The notes beneath the pieces were generated by a model. The model saw nothing but the letters and a program-made list of their open reading frames with translations. It had not been told where the DNA came from and ran no database searches. This document shows, one piece after another, positions 1 through 12,016 of a DNA stretch of 64,000 bases. The translations under genes were made by a program, and so were the position numbers. Every line of letters starts with the position of its first letter. Within the stretch, counting starts at the first letter, position 1. Source of the stretch: Agrostemma githago (lineage: Eukaryota > Streptophyta > Magnoliopsida > Caryophyllales > Caryophyllaceae); NCBI GenBank assembly GCA_958450325.1, contig OY288249.1, positions 65,040,166 through 65,104,165 of the forward strand, in the 5' to 3' direction.

Positions 1-883
1 CAATCCGACCACTATGCATTTTGTTCTTCACCCAGGCCTCTACATCCTTTTCTATATGAAATTTACACAACAGGTGTGTCGCATTGGGAAAATGTTTCTC
101 TATAGCATTCATTAAAGCTTTCTCTTTATCGGTAACAAATACTTTGTCATCTCTATCTAATACCTCCCTAATACGCCCTAGAGCCCAATCATATGAAACA
201 CCTTTCTCATTCGGTAGGAAGGCATAAAAAGCACTATAATTCAAATTTACGGGTGTCATACCAACAACTTGTAACAATGGCATCTTATACACGTTGGCCT
301 TATATGTACTATCAGCAATAAGTGGGTAGCACCTCAGAAGATTAATAGAAGATGGATGAGCGAACAAGATATCGGTTAGTTCACGTGTACCTTTTTTTTG
401 GCAGGAACTGTTTGATGAAAACATGTATACCCATGATCAGCAGCAAGTTTAAGCAGTTTTTCAGATGGTGTACGATTCTGTCTCACCTTCTTTCTATTTC
501 TAGCAGTAACATTATAAACTTGTTTCTTAGTAACGTAAATTCCTTTCTTTCCCAACTCAATCAATATGCTAGATACCGTAGTTTTACTTGAATACAGTCT
601 GTGAATGATCTCTTTCGCTTAAGATGTTATCATACCGGGTTTTTCAATAAGCTCATGATTGTGAGACCCGTTCACTACATTTCCCTTCCAAGTGCCATCA
701 GCTTCACCGACAATCTTTAATCGAAAGGGACAATACTTTTTTTCGAAGCTGTCAACGAAACGGTAGCTTGAACGTCAATTCTTGATTTGCATGTGTACCC
801 CTCAGATCGTTCACACATGAGCCACTTTTCTCCGAAACCGCTATTATGGTAATTAGAATTTTGAATGTGAATATTGTTCAATA
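1..883 (-). pseudogene. MULE/FAR1-type transposase, 3' portion (runs off window)
   Basis: Read on the minus strand from 883 downward, this encodes pieces of a Mutator-like (MULE) transposase of the FAR1/FHY3-related type. In order I see a cysteine/histidine-type DNA-binding segment with a YCPFRLK motif and a G-S-H-N-H block (about 740-640), a KQVYN block (about 520), then the start of the transposase core with LIADSTYKANVYKMPLL (about 320-270) and VFVTDKEKALMNAI (about 155-110). The frame is broken: a shift in the T-rich run near 740, a TAA near 620, and a shift in the T8 run near 395. The gene starts at 4490-4677 and is split by the hAT element at 892-4481; it continues past base 1. Family recognition is from motifs only. 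The protein would bind terminal repeats and cut DNA in the nucleus, but this copy cannot be functional. Confidence 0.8.
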
Positions 884-891
884 GTCCAATT

Positions 892-3800
892 CAGGGCCGG
901 CCCATTAGTAGTTCAATGCGGTTCATGGAACAGGGGCCCAAAAAGAGGAGGGCCCAAGTAGACATGTTTTGAGAAAGACAAAAAAAAATTAATTAATTAT
1001 TGTATGTAAATTAGGCAGTTAGGCAACCCAATCCATCAATTCCTATCAATTAGACAATTAATTATGGGAATTGTAAATTTGTAATCAATCTCTATCAATT
1101 AATGAATTAATTATGGGAATTGTCAATTGTAAAACCTTCCATCTTCTACTGATTACTATTTTTTTATCAATCAATTATTGAAAATTGAAAATTTTATATT
1201 ATATTAATTTCTTAAATTATTCCATTCCCCTAAAAAAATTATACGTTACTTTGAAAAAAAAATTGTTAATCAGTTTTATTTGTTTATAAAAGAATTGAAA
1301 AACCTATAATTTCTTATTCTCTTTACTATATACTATCATTGCATCAAAGAAGTAATTGTGAATCTGAAATTTTTAATTTAATTAATTAATTTGGACGAAA
1401 TCATCAAGTATTGAAGTATTCATTGGCAATTGTCCAATTGATTAATTGAAAGTAAGTTTGTTTTCCTACTGTGTTTCTTTTTTTTTTAATAGTTTTGTTA
1501 TTTTAGTTCTTAAATCAAAAAATTAATGGTTGATTTTTGTGAATATTTATTGAAGGTTGAATTTCTTTGGAGTTTGGATGATATGTGTCTCTCTACCCTC
1601 TCAAATGTTAAATACTCAAAGTTCATCCAGGTGATTTTGTTCTTGTAATCTTGTTTAGGCATTAGTTTATTTTTTAGTTATGTCTTCTAAAATTCGGAAA
1701 CAAGAATCTGGATAGGAAAAACGGAAGAAAAAAAAAGGTTAGAAGAACTAACTAAATCTCAACAAGGGGCTCTTGATAATTTTTTTGTAAAACACACCGT
1801 TGATTGTGATTTGAATGAGACGGTAGTGGTGAATCAGAATGATGATGATAATAAGTCGGTTGATGATTGTGAGCTAAATACTGTTGTTGATGATGATGTT
1901 GATAATAATAAGTCCTTCGAAGATAATGTTATTATCGAAGACGAAAATAAAAATGATAGTGACCATATTCAAAGTGACGGTGAAAATTATAACAATCATA
2001 CTCAAACTGGCGTTGAAAATGAAAGTGAACCTGATTTTATTGAAAAGTTTGGAATTGATATATTTGATCCTAGAAATTGAGATGCCCTCGATTCTAAGAT
2101 GATTGACACTATAGTTGAAAGGGGTCTTAAAAGAGATGTGTATGTCGATAATTGTCCGAAAGATAAGAATAATAGGTGTTTTTCTTCTACGTTTTATACT
2201 CGAATTCTACCAAATGGAGAGAAATGTGATAGAGATTCTTGTTTACTCAAAACAACTTGATAGAATCTTTTGTTTTTCTTGTAAAGTATTCGGTAATGGT
2301 TCTACAAGAAGAGGTCGATTAACAACCGAAGATTTTGATGATTGGATACATCTTAGTGGTCGGCTTAAAGAACATGAAACGAGTTCTGAACATATTAAAA
2401 ATATGGCAACTTGGTATGATTTACGATGGAGGCTTCAAAATAATAACACAATTGATAGTATTAATCAAAACCAAATAAACAAAGAAAGGGATCAATGGTG
2501 TCAAGTCTTATTGAGAATAATTTCAGTAGACAAGTTTCTTGCAAAACATAATCTAGCTTTTCGAGGCGATAAAGAACGTTTGTATGAAAATAGTAATGGG
2601 AATTTTTTAGGACTAATTGAGATGATTGCAGAGTTTGATCCCATTATAAAAGAGCATGTTCGTCGAATCATGAATCATGAGTTTCATTTTCATTACCTTG
2701 GCCACAGAATTCAAAATGAATTAATCTTGATGCTTGGCTGTCGTATTTAAATCTGAGATCATAAAAAAAATAAAACACGCTAAATATTTTTCTGTGATAC
2801 TTGATGGTACTCCTGATGTTAGTCACCAAGAGCAAATGTCATTGATAATAAGATACGTCGATGTCTCTTCGAAATCTGCTATTATTGATGTGTCATTTTT
2901 AGGATTTTTGAATGTTGACGATACAACGGGTCAAGGTCTATTTGATGTTTTGCAAGATGAGTTAAAAAATATGGATCTTGACATAGATGATGTTAGGGGA
3001 CAAGGTTATGATAATGGATCGAACATGAAAAGAAAACATCAAGGGGCTAAAAAAAAATTGTTAGATCTAAATCCCTGAGCTTATTATATGTCTTGTGGTT
3101 GTCATAGTCTTAATTTGTTATTGTGTGACATGGCTAATACATGTATGTGGTAAAGCTAGAGACTTTTTTGGTATTATACAACGAATTTACACAATATTTG
3201 CAAATTCAAGTAAAAGATGGAACATTTTAAAAGAATGCGTAAAAAAGTTAACTCCTAAACCATTGTCGGTCACTCGTTGGGAGAGTCGCATTGAAAGTGT
3301 TAAAGCCATTAGATTTCAAATTGGTGACTTAAGATAAGCTTTACTTGATGTAGCCGAAAAAGATAATGACTCTAAAATAAAGAGTGAAGTCAAATCTCTT
3401 GCTTTAAATGAACTTGGTGACTTTGAGTTTTTGGTGGGAATAGTTATTTGGTATGAAATTCTACATCATGTAAATTTGGTGAGTAAGAGCTTACAATCAA
3501 AAGTTGTGCCTATTGATGTTGCTATTAAAGGGTTGAAGGGTTTGATTACTTTCTTCGAGGAGTTTCGAGAAACTGGTTTTGAGAATGTCATTGAAGAAGC
3601 TAAAAACATTGCTCTTGAAATAAACATTAATCCTGTATTTCCCCAAAGACGAGAAATTCGAAGAAGGAGACACTTTGATGAAAATGTGAATGACACATCG
3701 GTTGTTAATAATCTTTCAACGGAAGAATCATTTAGAGTTAACTATTTTTTATGCATTGTTGATCAAGCCATTACTTCATTAAAATGGAGGTTTGAAAAAT

Positions 3801-4481
3801 ATCAGGAATTTGAGAATATTTTTGGGTTTTTATTCACATCGGATAGACTTCTTTCAATGGAAGATTCGCGCTTAAAATCATTTTTTTCATAATCTTCAAG
3901 AGGCCCTTAAGAAAGATGAACAATTTGATATTGATGGAAATGATTTATTTATGGAGTTAAATTTTTTGAGAGGACTCTTGCCAAAGGAGAAGTTGGGACC
4001 TATTGAATTATTAAATTTTTTGAAGCATTTTAGTTGTTTTCATTATATTATTATTGCCTATAGAATCATGTTGACTATTCCGGTTACAGTTGCCTCTGCA
4101 GAGAGAAGTTTTTCCAAACTCAAATTGTTGAAATCCTACCTGCGGTCTACGATGTCTCAAGCGAGGTTGAATGGTTTGGCTTTGATAGCAATTGAGAATG
4201 ATATTTTGGAGCAGATGAACTATAAAGATATGATCGATGATTTTGCTTCTCAAAATGCAAGGAGGACCGCTTTATTTAAAAGACGATGAACAATTATTAT
4301 TTAGAAAAATGTATTAGCTTATTTATCTTTGTAGTTCATAAAGAAAATACTACTTCGTATGTTAACGACGGTTTGTTTTTTTCCTTTAAAAAACATATTC
4401 TATTTTATGTAATTTTTTAAACATAAGGGGCCCCAAATTGAAATTTTGAACAGGGCCTCACAATGTCATTGGCCGTCCCTG
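892..4481 (+). mobile_element. hAT transposon, copy 1 (3,590 bp)
   Basis: The element starts CAGGGCCGGCCCATTAG and its end, read on the other strand, starts CAGGGACGGCCAATGA, giving imperfect terminal inverted repeats of about 16 bp. Identical 8-bp target duplications GTCCAATT lie at 884-891 and 4482-4489, as expected for hAT elements. Subterminal GGGGCCC blocks occur near both ends. The body carries a broken hAT transposase gene at 1680-4289. A second copy is at 8215-11751. The insertion site lies inside the MULE reading frame. Confidence 0.95.
1680..4289 (+). pseudogene. hAT transposase (TTF-zinc-finger / DUF4371 type), copy 1, broken
   Basis: Domain order matches plant hAT transposases often annotated as zinc finger MYM-type protein 1-like. 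A basic start MSSKIRKQESG is followed by an Asp/Asn-rich linker (1811-2080), a TTF-type zinc-finger segment (KQLDRIFCFSCKVF, about 2248-2290), a DUF4371-like catalytic region (2740-3340; QGYDNGSNM at about 3000) and the C-terminal hAT dimerisation block ASAERSFSKLKLLKSYLRS (about 4096-4150). It is disabled by a TAG at 1713, frameshifts near 1730, 2240 and 2745, a TGA at 3076, a TAA at 3336 and a shift near 3885. Copy 2 shares some lesions (the TAA at the same site) but reads through others, so the shared ones predate separation of the copies or reflect the parent sequence. Confidence 0.9.
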
Positions 4482-4489
4482 GTCCAATT

Positions 4490-4677
4490 CTCTTAACTTC
4501 TGAAATACAATCATCTAAGTTTTTGAAATTCTCGTGAAATTGGAAAAACCCTTCGGTGTTAACAACTACTTCTTCACGAACTTCTCATCAAAATCGTCTT
4601 TGTCAAAATCGCCTTCAACAAAATCCTCTTCCTCAAAACCTTCATCAAAATCTTCTTCAAAAGACTTATCATCCTAT
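4490..4677 (-). pseudogene. MULE transposase, 5' portion split off by hAT insertion
   Basis: Minus-strand reading gives an acidic, Phe/Asp/Glu-rich stretch (DDKSFEEDFDEGFEEEDF and onward), one in-frame TAG at about 4567, then a segment ending in EVKRIG just before the target duplication. Removing the hAT element and one copy of GTCCAATT lets the reading continue in the same frame into the DNA-binding segment at 883. This is therefore the N-terminal part of the transposase at 1-883. A low-complexity acidic N-terminus before the zinc-finger-like domain is common in this family. No convincing start codon is visible; in-frame stops occur immediately upstream. Confidence 0.65.
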
Positions 4678-4712
4678 CATAATAAAACATAAAATTAATA
4701 GGATCACATTCA

Positions 4713-5989
4713 TGAAATTTAAAAGAATTAAGATATAAAAAATATGTGAATATATTAAAAGTAAAAATATGACGGCTAATTGAATTGAGAATTTGAGGAA
4801 AAAAAGTCATTGAATTTAATTACAATACACCAATCATTGAATTTAAAGAAATCGTATTTGACATAAAATAAAAGAAATAGAAAAGTGATTTTGTTTAATC
4901 ATAAAAATAAAATAAAAAAATTCATAAAAATATATTATAATATATTATAATAGAAAAAGAAAATTTATAAAATAGGAAATATCATAATTACGTTTACAAG
5001 AAAAGAAAAAAAAGTTAAAAAAAAAAAAAGAAAATTAAAAACAAACCCCACGTGGGATTTCCTAAAAAAAAAACAACGCAACACAACGCTCACTCTCAAC
5101 CTCCCCCAACCACCCACCAGACCCCACCACCAACCATCCTCCCAGGCTCCCACCACTACTCATCCCACCCGGCCACTACCACCAAGCCCAGTCAATCACC
5201 GTCGACGACCACCCAGTACAGTCATCACCGACCATCCGTCTCTCACTCACCACCGCAATCCGGGTCGACCCGACCCGCACCACCACCACGGCCGCCCATC
5301 ACTTCCAGCGAGCCCGTCTCCCACAACCACCACGCCAATCACCATCCCTTTCTAAACCCTAAACAATTTATCAAACAATAATAATACAATTAAAAAAATT
5401 ATTTTGGTAAAAAAATAATCGATTTTACATCCTCGGTAATTGAATCAGACGTCATAATTGAATTCGGCATCGATTGATTATCTCAATTGAAGGAGCAAAA
5501 CCAAAAGAATTGTAGTTGAATGTCAATGTTACGAAAAGTTTATATAAGAGTATAATGGGAAGATTTTAGAAAAATTCGTTGGGATTGAGTAAAGGCTCGT
5601 TAGGAAAAAGCACGACCCAAAGAAATACGGGGATGATAAAAGAAAATCGGAGAAAGTATAATAAATGTATAAATAGTTGATTTAATAGAAGATAAGTTAC
5701 CACTCCAATGAGTAGATTATACAACCAGTTGTACATAGCTCTATGTACAAATGGTTTTATGATTTTGAGTGTTATCACAAAGTTTTCGAGTTTTGTTATA
5801 AGTTTTTTGAGTTTTAGTAAAGATATCGAGCAAAATCACATAAAGGTTTAAGCTCAAAAACTTACAACTCAACTCAGAAACTTGTATAAGCTCAGTAAGT
5901 ACACACAAATTGAGGTGGTTGTACATACAACTGTTGGTATAATACTATTTTCAGTTACCACTCCTAAATTCGATTAGTGTTAGATTATT
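4713..5989. other. AT-rich spacer with a C-rich, G-poor tract
   Basis: No gene is supported. The + strand is A-rich from about 4780 to 5060. From about 5085 to 5350 it is almost purely C, A and T with very few G; a 109-codon open frame there (5052-5381) is Pro/His/Ser/Thr-rich and looks like a by-product of base composition. The rest is AT-rich DNA without recognisable motifs. It may include the 5' flank and terminal repeat of the decayed MULE, which I could not delimit. Confidence 0.4.
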
Positions 5990-7345
5990 TTTATTTATAT
6001 AATCGAATTTTATTAGTTTATTATAATTTCTCTTGTTTTTTATCATCATACTTTTTCGATTTAGGATAATTCTACTTAAGTTTATAGTCTTAACATTAGG
6101 ACTCAAAAGATTTTAGGTTGATATCTAAAGACGAATGGTTACTCTTAATTATATTAATAGAATTCAATCAACTTATTATAATTTTTCGATGCCGATAATT
6201 TTAACTCAATTTATAGCCTTAAGAGTTGTTATAAGACTCAAAAGATTTTTTATTAATATTTAAAAAGGAATGATTTCTCTTATTTACGATATAAAATTTT
6301 ATCACCTCATCGTAATTTTTCGATGTGGATAATTCTACCTGCGTTTAACTCTTTTTAGAACTCAAAAAAATTCCGGTTGATATCAAAAAAAAATTATTAC
6401 TTTTATTATATAATAAAATTTCATCACCATATTGTAATTTCTTGATGTGAGATATTTCTACTTAAATTTATAGCTTTAATAGTTGGTATAGGACTCAAAG
6501 AATTTTGGTTAATATCCAAAAAATGAATAATTTTTTCTTTTTTGATGTGGGATAATTTATTTAAGTTTATAGTCTTCAAGTTGATATCTAAAAACGATTT
6601 ATTACTTTTGATCAAGTACTTATTTTAATAGCATTCCATCAACTTATTTTAATTTTTCGATATGGAATATTTCTACTTAAATTTATAGTTTTAAAACTCT
6701 TTTTAGGACTCAAAATTTTTTTTGGTTGATATTTTAAAACGAATTATTACTTTTATTTATATAATAGAATTTTATAACCTCATTATAATTTATAGATGTG
6801 GGATAATTGTACTTCAATTTGTAGTCTTAAAAGTTGTTATAAGACTCAAAAGATTTTTTTGTTGATATCTAAAAACGAATAATTTCTCTTATTTATGATA
6901 TAGAATTTCATCACCTCATCATAATTTTTTTTTATGTGAGATAATTCTACTTGAGTTTATAGTCTTAAGAACTATTTTTAGAACTCAAATTTACTCTTAT
7001 AATTATTCTTTTGTAAGAATTGTTACTTTTGTTTTTTTTCCTCGATGGACGAATAAAAGTAAGCTACCACTCTTGCCAAAAAAATGATTACTCTTATAAT
7101 TAGTACGGAGTGTATAGCAGAAGTTCATCACTTTATTAGAATTTCTCGATTTGAGATAATTACTTTAATTTATAGTCCTAAGAGGTATTATACGACTCAA
7201 AAGATTTTTGATTGAAATCTAAAGATGAATAATTATTCTTATTGATGATATAGGATTTCATTACCTCATAATAATTTTTCGATGTGGGATAATTATTTTA
7301 AGTTTATAGTCTTAAAAACTCTTTTTAGAACTCAAAAAAAATTCT
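5990..7345. repeat. Degenerate tandem array, ~100-138 bp unit, about 10 units
   Basis: A recurring block has the order: GATAATTCTACTT-like, TTTATAGTCTTAA-like, GGACTCAAAAGATTTT-like, TTGATATCTAAA-like, ACGAATAATTACTCTTATT-like, then ATAGAATTTCATCACCTCAT and AATTTTTCGATGTGG. The GATAATT-type landmark recurs at about 6065, 6194, 6328, 6451, 6551, 6665, 6802, 6940, 7155 and 7288, with spacings mostly 100-138 bp. Units are well diverged, so the array is old. No coding potential is seen. It lies between the two hAT copies. Confidence 0.75.
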
Positions 7346-8206
7346 TTTTAGAACTAAAATAATGTTTTTATTTTTATTTTTAATTATTTAAAATTTTAAA
7401 ATTTTAATTTTATGTTTTTTAAATTTCTAGTAATATTTTTAGAGGGTGATAAATATTAAAAAAAATATGTTAAACATAATTGACTACGCATTTCCATGCG
7501 TTGTCTTTTCAATTTTTGTTTTGTTTTGAGGTGATAATTGACTATTTATATAGTGTTAATTTCTTTCAATCAGAGACATAGTAGGATTTTTTTATACATA
7601 TTTAATATCGTCCGAGTCGTAAGTAGAGTAGGATTGTTTTTTTTCCTACGCAATTTTGTATATTCTTTATTTAACTTCAAAAATATATTAAAACTTGGGT
7701 CAATCATATCGCTCGAAAAGGTCTGCTTTATTAATATATATATTGATGGATTGTAAAGAGTATTTTAATCAAAGACAAACAAATGAACGAAACGGGAAGT
7801 ACTTTTCTTCTTGTTTTTACGACCAAAACAAAACATATAGTGCAAATGTACAATTAACAACAACAACGCCAACAATAGTTAAACCCGAAATAAAAAGATC
7901 AATTTCGCTTTATATTGACAACAACGCCAGACTAACCCGAAATTGATGTTATTATATAAAGCGAGCTAGTCGATATAATTGTGTAGTACATGTACCCGTC
8001 TATGTACTCCTTTGCTGATATGATGATATATCGTTTTCCTTATCAATACTCGTACTAAATAAATACTCCGTCGTGCAGTAGATCAGATCTGGCCGGAAAA
8101 TTAAAGGCATAGGACTTGTGAATTGTGATACGTGGCAACTAACCGTCAGAAATTGGAGGTCCGTCATTGTACCACACTACAACCGTTAAGCAAAATAAAA
8201 AGATGA
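7346..8206. other. Unassigned AT-rich spacer
   Basis: Low-complexity AT-rich sequence followed by about 250 bp of more balanced composition (7950-8206). Short open frames at 7538-7946 show no family resemblance. I see no gene here. Confidence 0.4.
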
Positions 8207-8214
8207 CACACATG

Positions 8215-11200
8215 CAGGGCCGACACATTAGTAGTTCAATGCGGTTCATGAAACAGGGGCCCAAAAAGAGGAGGGCCCAAGTAGACATGTTTTGAGAAGG
8301 AAAAAAAATTTAATAACTGTACGTAAGGCATCCAATCCAACCATTCCTATCAATTAATTATGAAAATTGTAATCAATCTCTATCAATTAATGAATCAATT
8401 ATGGGAATTGTTGTAAAATCTTCCATCTTCTACTGACTACTACTTTTTCTATCAATCAATTATTGAAAATTGAAATTTTTTATATTATATTAATTTCTTA
8501 AATTATTCTATTCCCCTAAAAAAAAATTATACGTTACTTTGAAAAAAAATTGTTAATCAGTTTTATTTGTTTATAAAAGAATTGAAAAACCTATAGTTTC
8601 TAATTCTCTTTACTATATACTATCATTATATCAAAGAAGTAATTTGTGTTTAATCTGAAACTTTTAATTTAATTAATTAATCCTTTAATTAATTAATTTG
8701 GACGAAATCATCAAGTATTCATTGGCAATTGTCCAATTGATTAATTGAAAGTAAGTTTGTTTTTCTACTGTGTTTCTTTTTTTTAATAGTTTTGTTATTT
8801 TAATTCTTAAATTAAAAAATTAATTGTTGATTTTGTGATTATTTATTGAAGGTTGAATTTCTTTGGAGTTTGGATGATATTTGTCTCTCTACTCTCTCAA
8901 AGATTAAAGTTCATCCAGGTGATTTTGTTCTTGTAATCTTGTTTAGGCATTAATTTTTTTTTTTAGTTATGTCTTCTAAAATTCGGAAACAAGAATCTGG
9001 ATATGAAAAACGGAAGAAAAAAAAGGTTAGAAGAACTAACTAAATCTCAACGAGGGGCTCTTGATAATTTTTTTGTAAAACACACCGTTGATTGTAATTT
9101 GAATGAGACGGTAGTGGTGAATGATGATGATAATAAGTCGGTTGATGATTGTGAGGTAAATGTTGTTGTTGATGATGATGTTGATAATAACAAGTCCTTC
9201 GAAGATAATGTTATTATCGAAGACAAAAATAAAAATGATGGTGACCATATTCAAAGTGACGATGAAAATTATAACAATCATACTCAAACTGGCGATGAAA
9301 ATGAAAGTGAATTTTATTGAAAAATTTGGAATTGATATATTCGATCCTAGAAATTGGGATGCCCTCGATTCTAAGATGATTGACACTGTAGTTGAAAGGG
9401 GTCTTAAAAGAGATGTGTATGTCGATAATTGTCCGAAAGATAAGAATAATAGGTGTTTTTCTAATACATTTTATACTCGAATTCTACCAAATCGAGAGAA
9501 ATGTGATAGAGATTGACTTGTTTACTCAAAACAACTTGATAGAATTTTTTGTTTTTCTTGTAAAGTATTCGGTGATTGTTCTACAAGCTCTTTAACAACC
9601 GAAGGTTTTGATGATTGGATACATCTTAGTGGTCGGCTTAAAGAACATGAAACGAGTTCTGAACATATTAAAAATATGGCAACTTGGTATGATTTACGAT
9701 GGAGGCTTCAAAATAATAAAACAATCGATAGTATTAATCAAAACCAAATTAATAAAGAAAGGTATCAATGGTGTCAGGTCTTATTGAGAATTATTTCAGT
9801 AGTCAAGTTTCTTGCAAAACATAATCTAGCTTTTCGAGGCGATAAAGAACGTTTGTATGAAAATAGTAATGGGAATTTTTTAGGGCTAATTGAGATGATT
9901 GCGGAGTTTGATCCTATTATAAAAGAGCATGTTTGTCGAATCATGAATCATGAGATTCATTTTCATTACCTTGGCCACAGAATTCAAAATGAATTAATCT
10001 TGATGCTTGGCTGTCGTATTAAATTTGAGATCATTAAAAAAATAAAACAAGCTAAATATTTTTCTGTGATACTTGATTGTACTTCTGATGTTAGTCACCA
10101 AGAGCAAATGTCATTGATAATAAGATACGTCGATGTCTCTTCAAAATCTGCTATTATTGAGGAGTCATTTTTAGGATTTTTGAATGTTGACGATACAACG
10201 GGTCAAGGTCTATTTGATATTTTGCAAGATGAGTTAAAAAATATGGATCTTGACATAGATGATGTTAGGGGACAAGGTTATGATAATGGATCGAACATGA
10301 AAGGAAAACATCAAGGGGTTCAAAAAAAAATTGTTAGATCTAAATCCCCGAGCTTATTATATGCCTTGTGGTTGTCATAGTCTTAATTTGTTATTGTGTG
10401 ACATGGCTAATACATGTGGTAAAGCTAGAGACTTTTTTGGTATTATACAACGAATTTACACAATATTTGCAAATTCAAATAAAAGATGGAACATTTTAAA
10501 AGAATATGTAAAAAAGTTAACTCCTAAACCACTGTCGGTCACTCGTTGGGAGAGTCGCATTGAAAGTGTTAAAGCCATTAGATTTCAAATTGGTGACTTA
10601 AGATAAGCTTTACTTGATGTAGCCGAAAAAGATAATGACTCTAAAATAAAGAGTGAAGCCAAATCTCTTGCTTTAAATGAACTTGGTGACTTTGAGTTTT
10701 TGGTGGGAATAGTTATTTGGTATGAAATTCTACATCCTGTAAATTTGGTGAGTAAGAGCTTACAATCAAAAGATATGCCTATTGATGTTGCTATTAAAGG
10801 GTTGAAGGGTTTGATTACTTTCTTCGAGGAGTTTCGAGAAATTGGTTTTGAGAATGCCATTGAAGAAGCTAAAAACATTGCTCTTGAAATAAACATTAAT
10901 CCTGTATTTTCCCAAAGACGAGAAATTCGAAGAAGGAGACACTTTGATGAAAATGTGAATGACACATCGGTTGTTAATAATCTTTCAACGGAAGAATCAT
11001 TTAGAGTTACCTATTTTTTATGCATTGTTGATCAAGCCATTACTTCATTAAAATGGAGGTTTGAAAAATATCAGGAATTTGAGAATATTTTTGGGTTTTT
11101 ATTCACATCGGATAGACTTCTTTCAATGGAAGATTCGCGCTTAAAATCATGTTGTATTAATCTTCAAGAGGCCCTTAAGAAAGATGAACAATTTGATATT

Positions 11201-11751
11201 GATGGAAATGATTTATTTATGGAGTTAAAATTTTTGAGAGGACTCTTGCCAAAGGAGAAGTTGGGATCTATTGAATTATTAAATTTTTTGAATCATTTTA
11301 GTTGTTTTCATAATATTATTATTGCCTATAGAATCATGTTGACTATTCCGGTTACAGTTGCCTCCGCAGAGAGAAGTTTTTCCAAACTCAAATTGTTGAA
11401 ATCCTACCTGCGGTCTACGATGTCTCAAGCGAGGTTGAATGGTTTGGCTTTGATAGCAATTGAGAATGATATTTTGGAGCAGATGGACTATAAAGATATT
11501 ATCGATGATTTTGTTTCTCAAAATGTAAGGAGGACCGCTTTATTTAAAAGACGATGAACAATTATTATTTAGAAAAATGTATTAGCTTATTTATCTTTGT
11601 AATTCATAAAAAAAATACTACTTCGTATGTTAACGACGGTTTGTTTTTTTCCTTAAAAAAAATATATTCTATTTTATGTAATTTTTTTAAATATAAGGGG
11701 GCCCAAATCGAAATTTTGAACAGGACCTCACAATGTTATTGGCCGACCCTG
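8215..11751 (+). mobile_element. hAT transposon, copy 2 (3,537 bp)
   Basis: Same family as the element at 892-4481. It begins CAGGGCCGACACATTAG, and its end read on the opposite strand begins CAGGGTCGGCCAATAAC. Perfect 8-bp target duplications CACACATG lie at 8207-8214 and 11752-11759. The two copies align throughout with scattered substitutions and small indels, so they are separate transposition events of one family, not a segmental duplication; their flanks do not match. Confidence 0.95.
8969..11557 (+). pseudogene. hAT transposase, copy 2, broken but more complete
   Basis: The start is ATG 8969, but the A8 run near 9017 shifts the frame; from ATG 9003 the frame is open through the Asp-rich linker. 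The TTF-like segment (DPRNWDALDSKMIDTVVERG, about 9340-9400), a DUF4371-like core (open 9676-10380) and a 285-codon C-terminal frame (10700-11557) with the hAT dimerisation block (YRIMLTIPVTVASAERSFSK, about 11330-11390) are all present. Breaks: the frame closes at the TGA near 9318, a TGA at about 9514 with a missing base, a shift at the A-rich run near 10325, and a TAA at 10604 that copy 1 shares. The first Met is chosen because the following basic segment is typical of the family. Confidence 0.9.
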
Positions 11752-11925
11752 CACACATGCATGCATCAGATCAGATCAGATCGGACTCAACTCGACTTAA
11801 CTTGTCTTGTTTTTCCGACGTACATGGCTTGGAGTGAATAGACAAGGTAGGGGTCAAAATTGAAAGATAAGATGAGATAATGGAGGTTCAATCATTCATG
11901 GACAAAAGATTTTGCGTGTGTGATA

Positions 11926-12016
11926 CTCCCTCCTGTCATTATTTTTTACCTTATTTTATTAAAATACTCCTCACAAATACTAAGGTAATGGGGCGAAAAA
12001 TAATAATAGAAGAGAG
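11926..12016. mobile_element. Short Stowaway-like MITE (91 bp)
   Basis: CTCCCTCCTGTCATTATTTT at the left end is matched, inverted, by a right end that reads CTCTCTTCTATTATTATTTT on the other strand. Flanking TA dinucleotides at 11924-11925 and 12017-12018 fit the Stowaway TA target. It is short and internally deleted. Confidence is moderate because the repeats are imperfect. Confidence 0.55.

Noticed and set aside
5052..5381. 109-codon Pro/His/Ser-rich open frame
   Set aside because: Low-complexity translation of a C-rich tract; no conserved motif, no intron structure and no supporting context.
9036..9386. 116-codon frame on the minus strand inside hAT copy 2
   Set aside because: Antisense shadow of the Asp/Asn-rich transposase linker, giving an Ile-rich translation.
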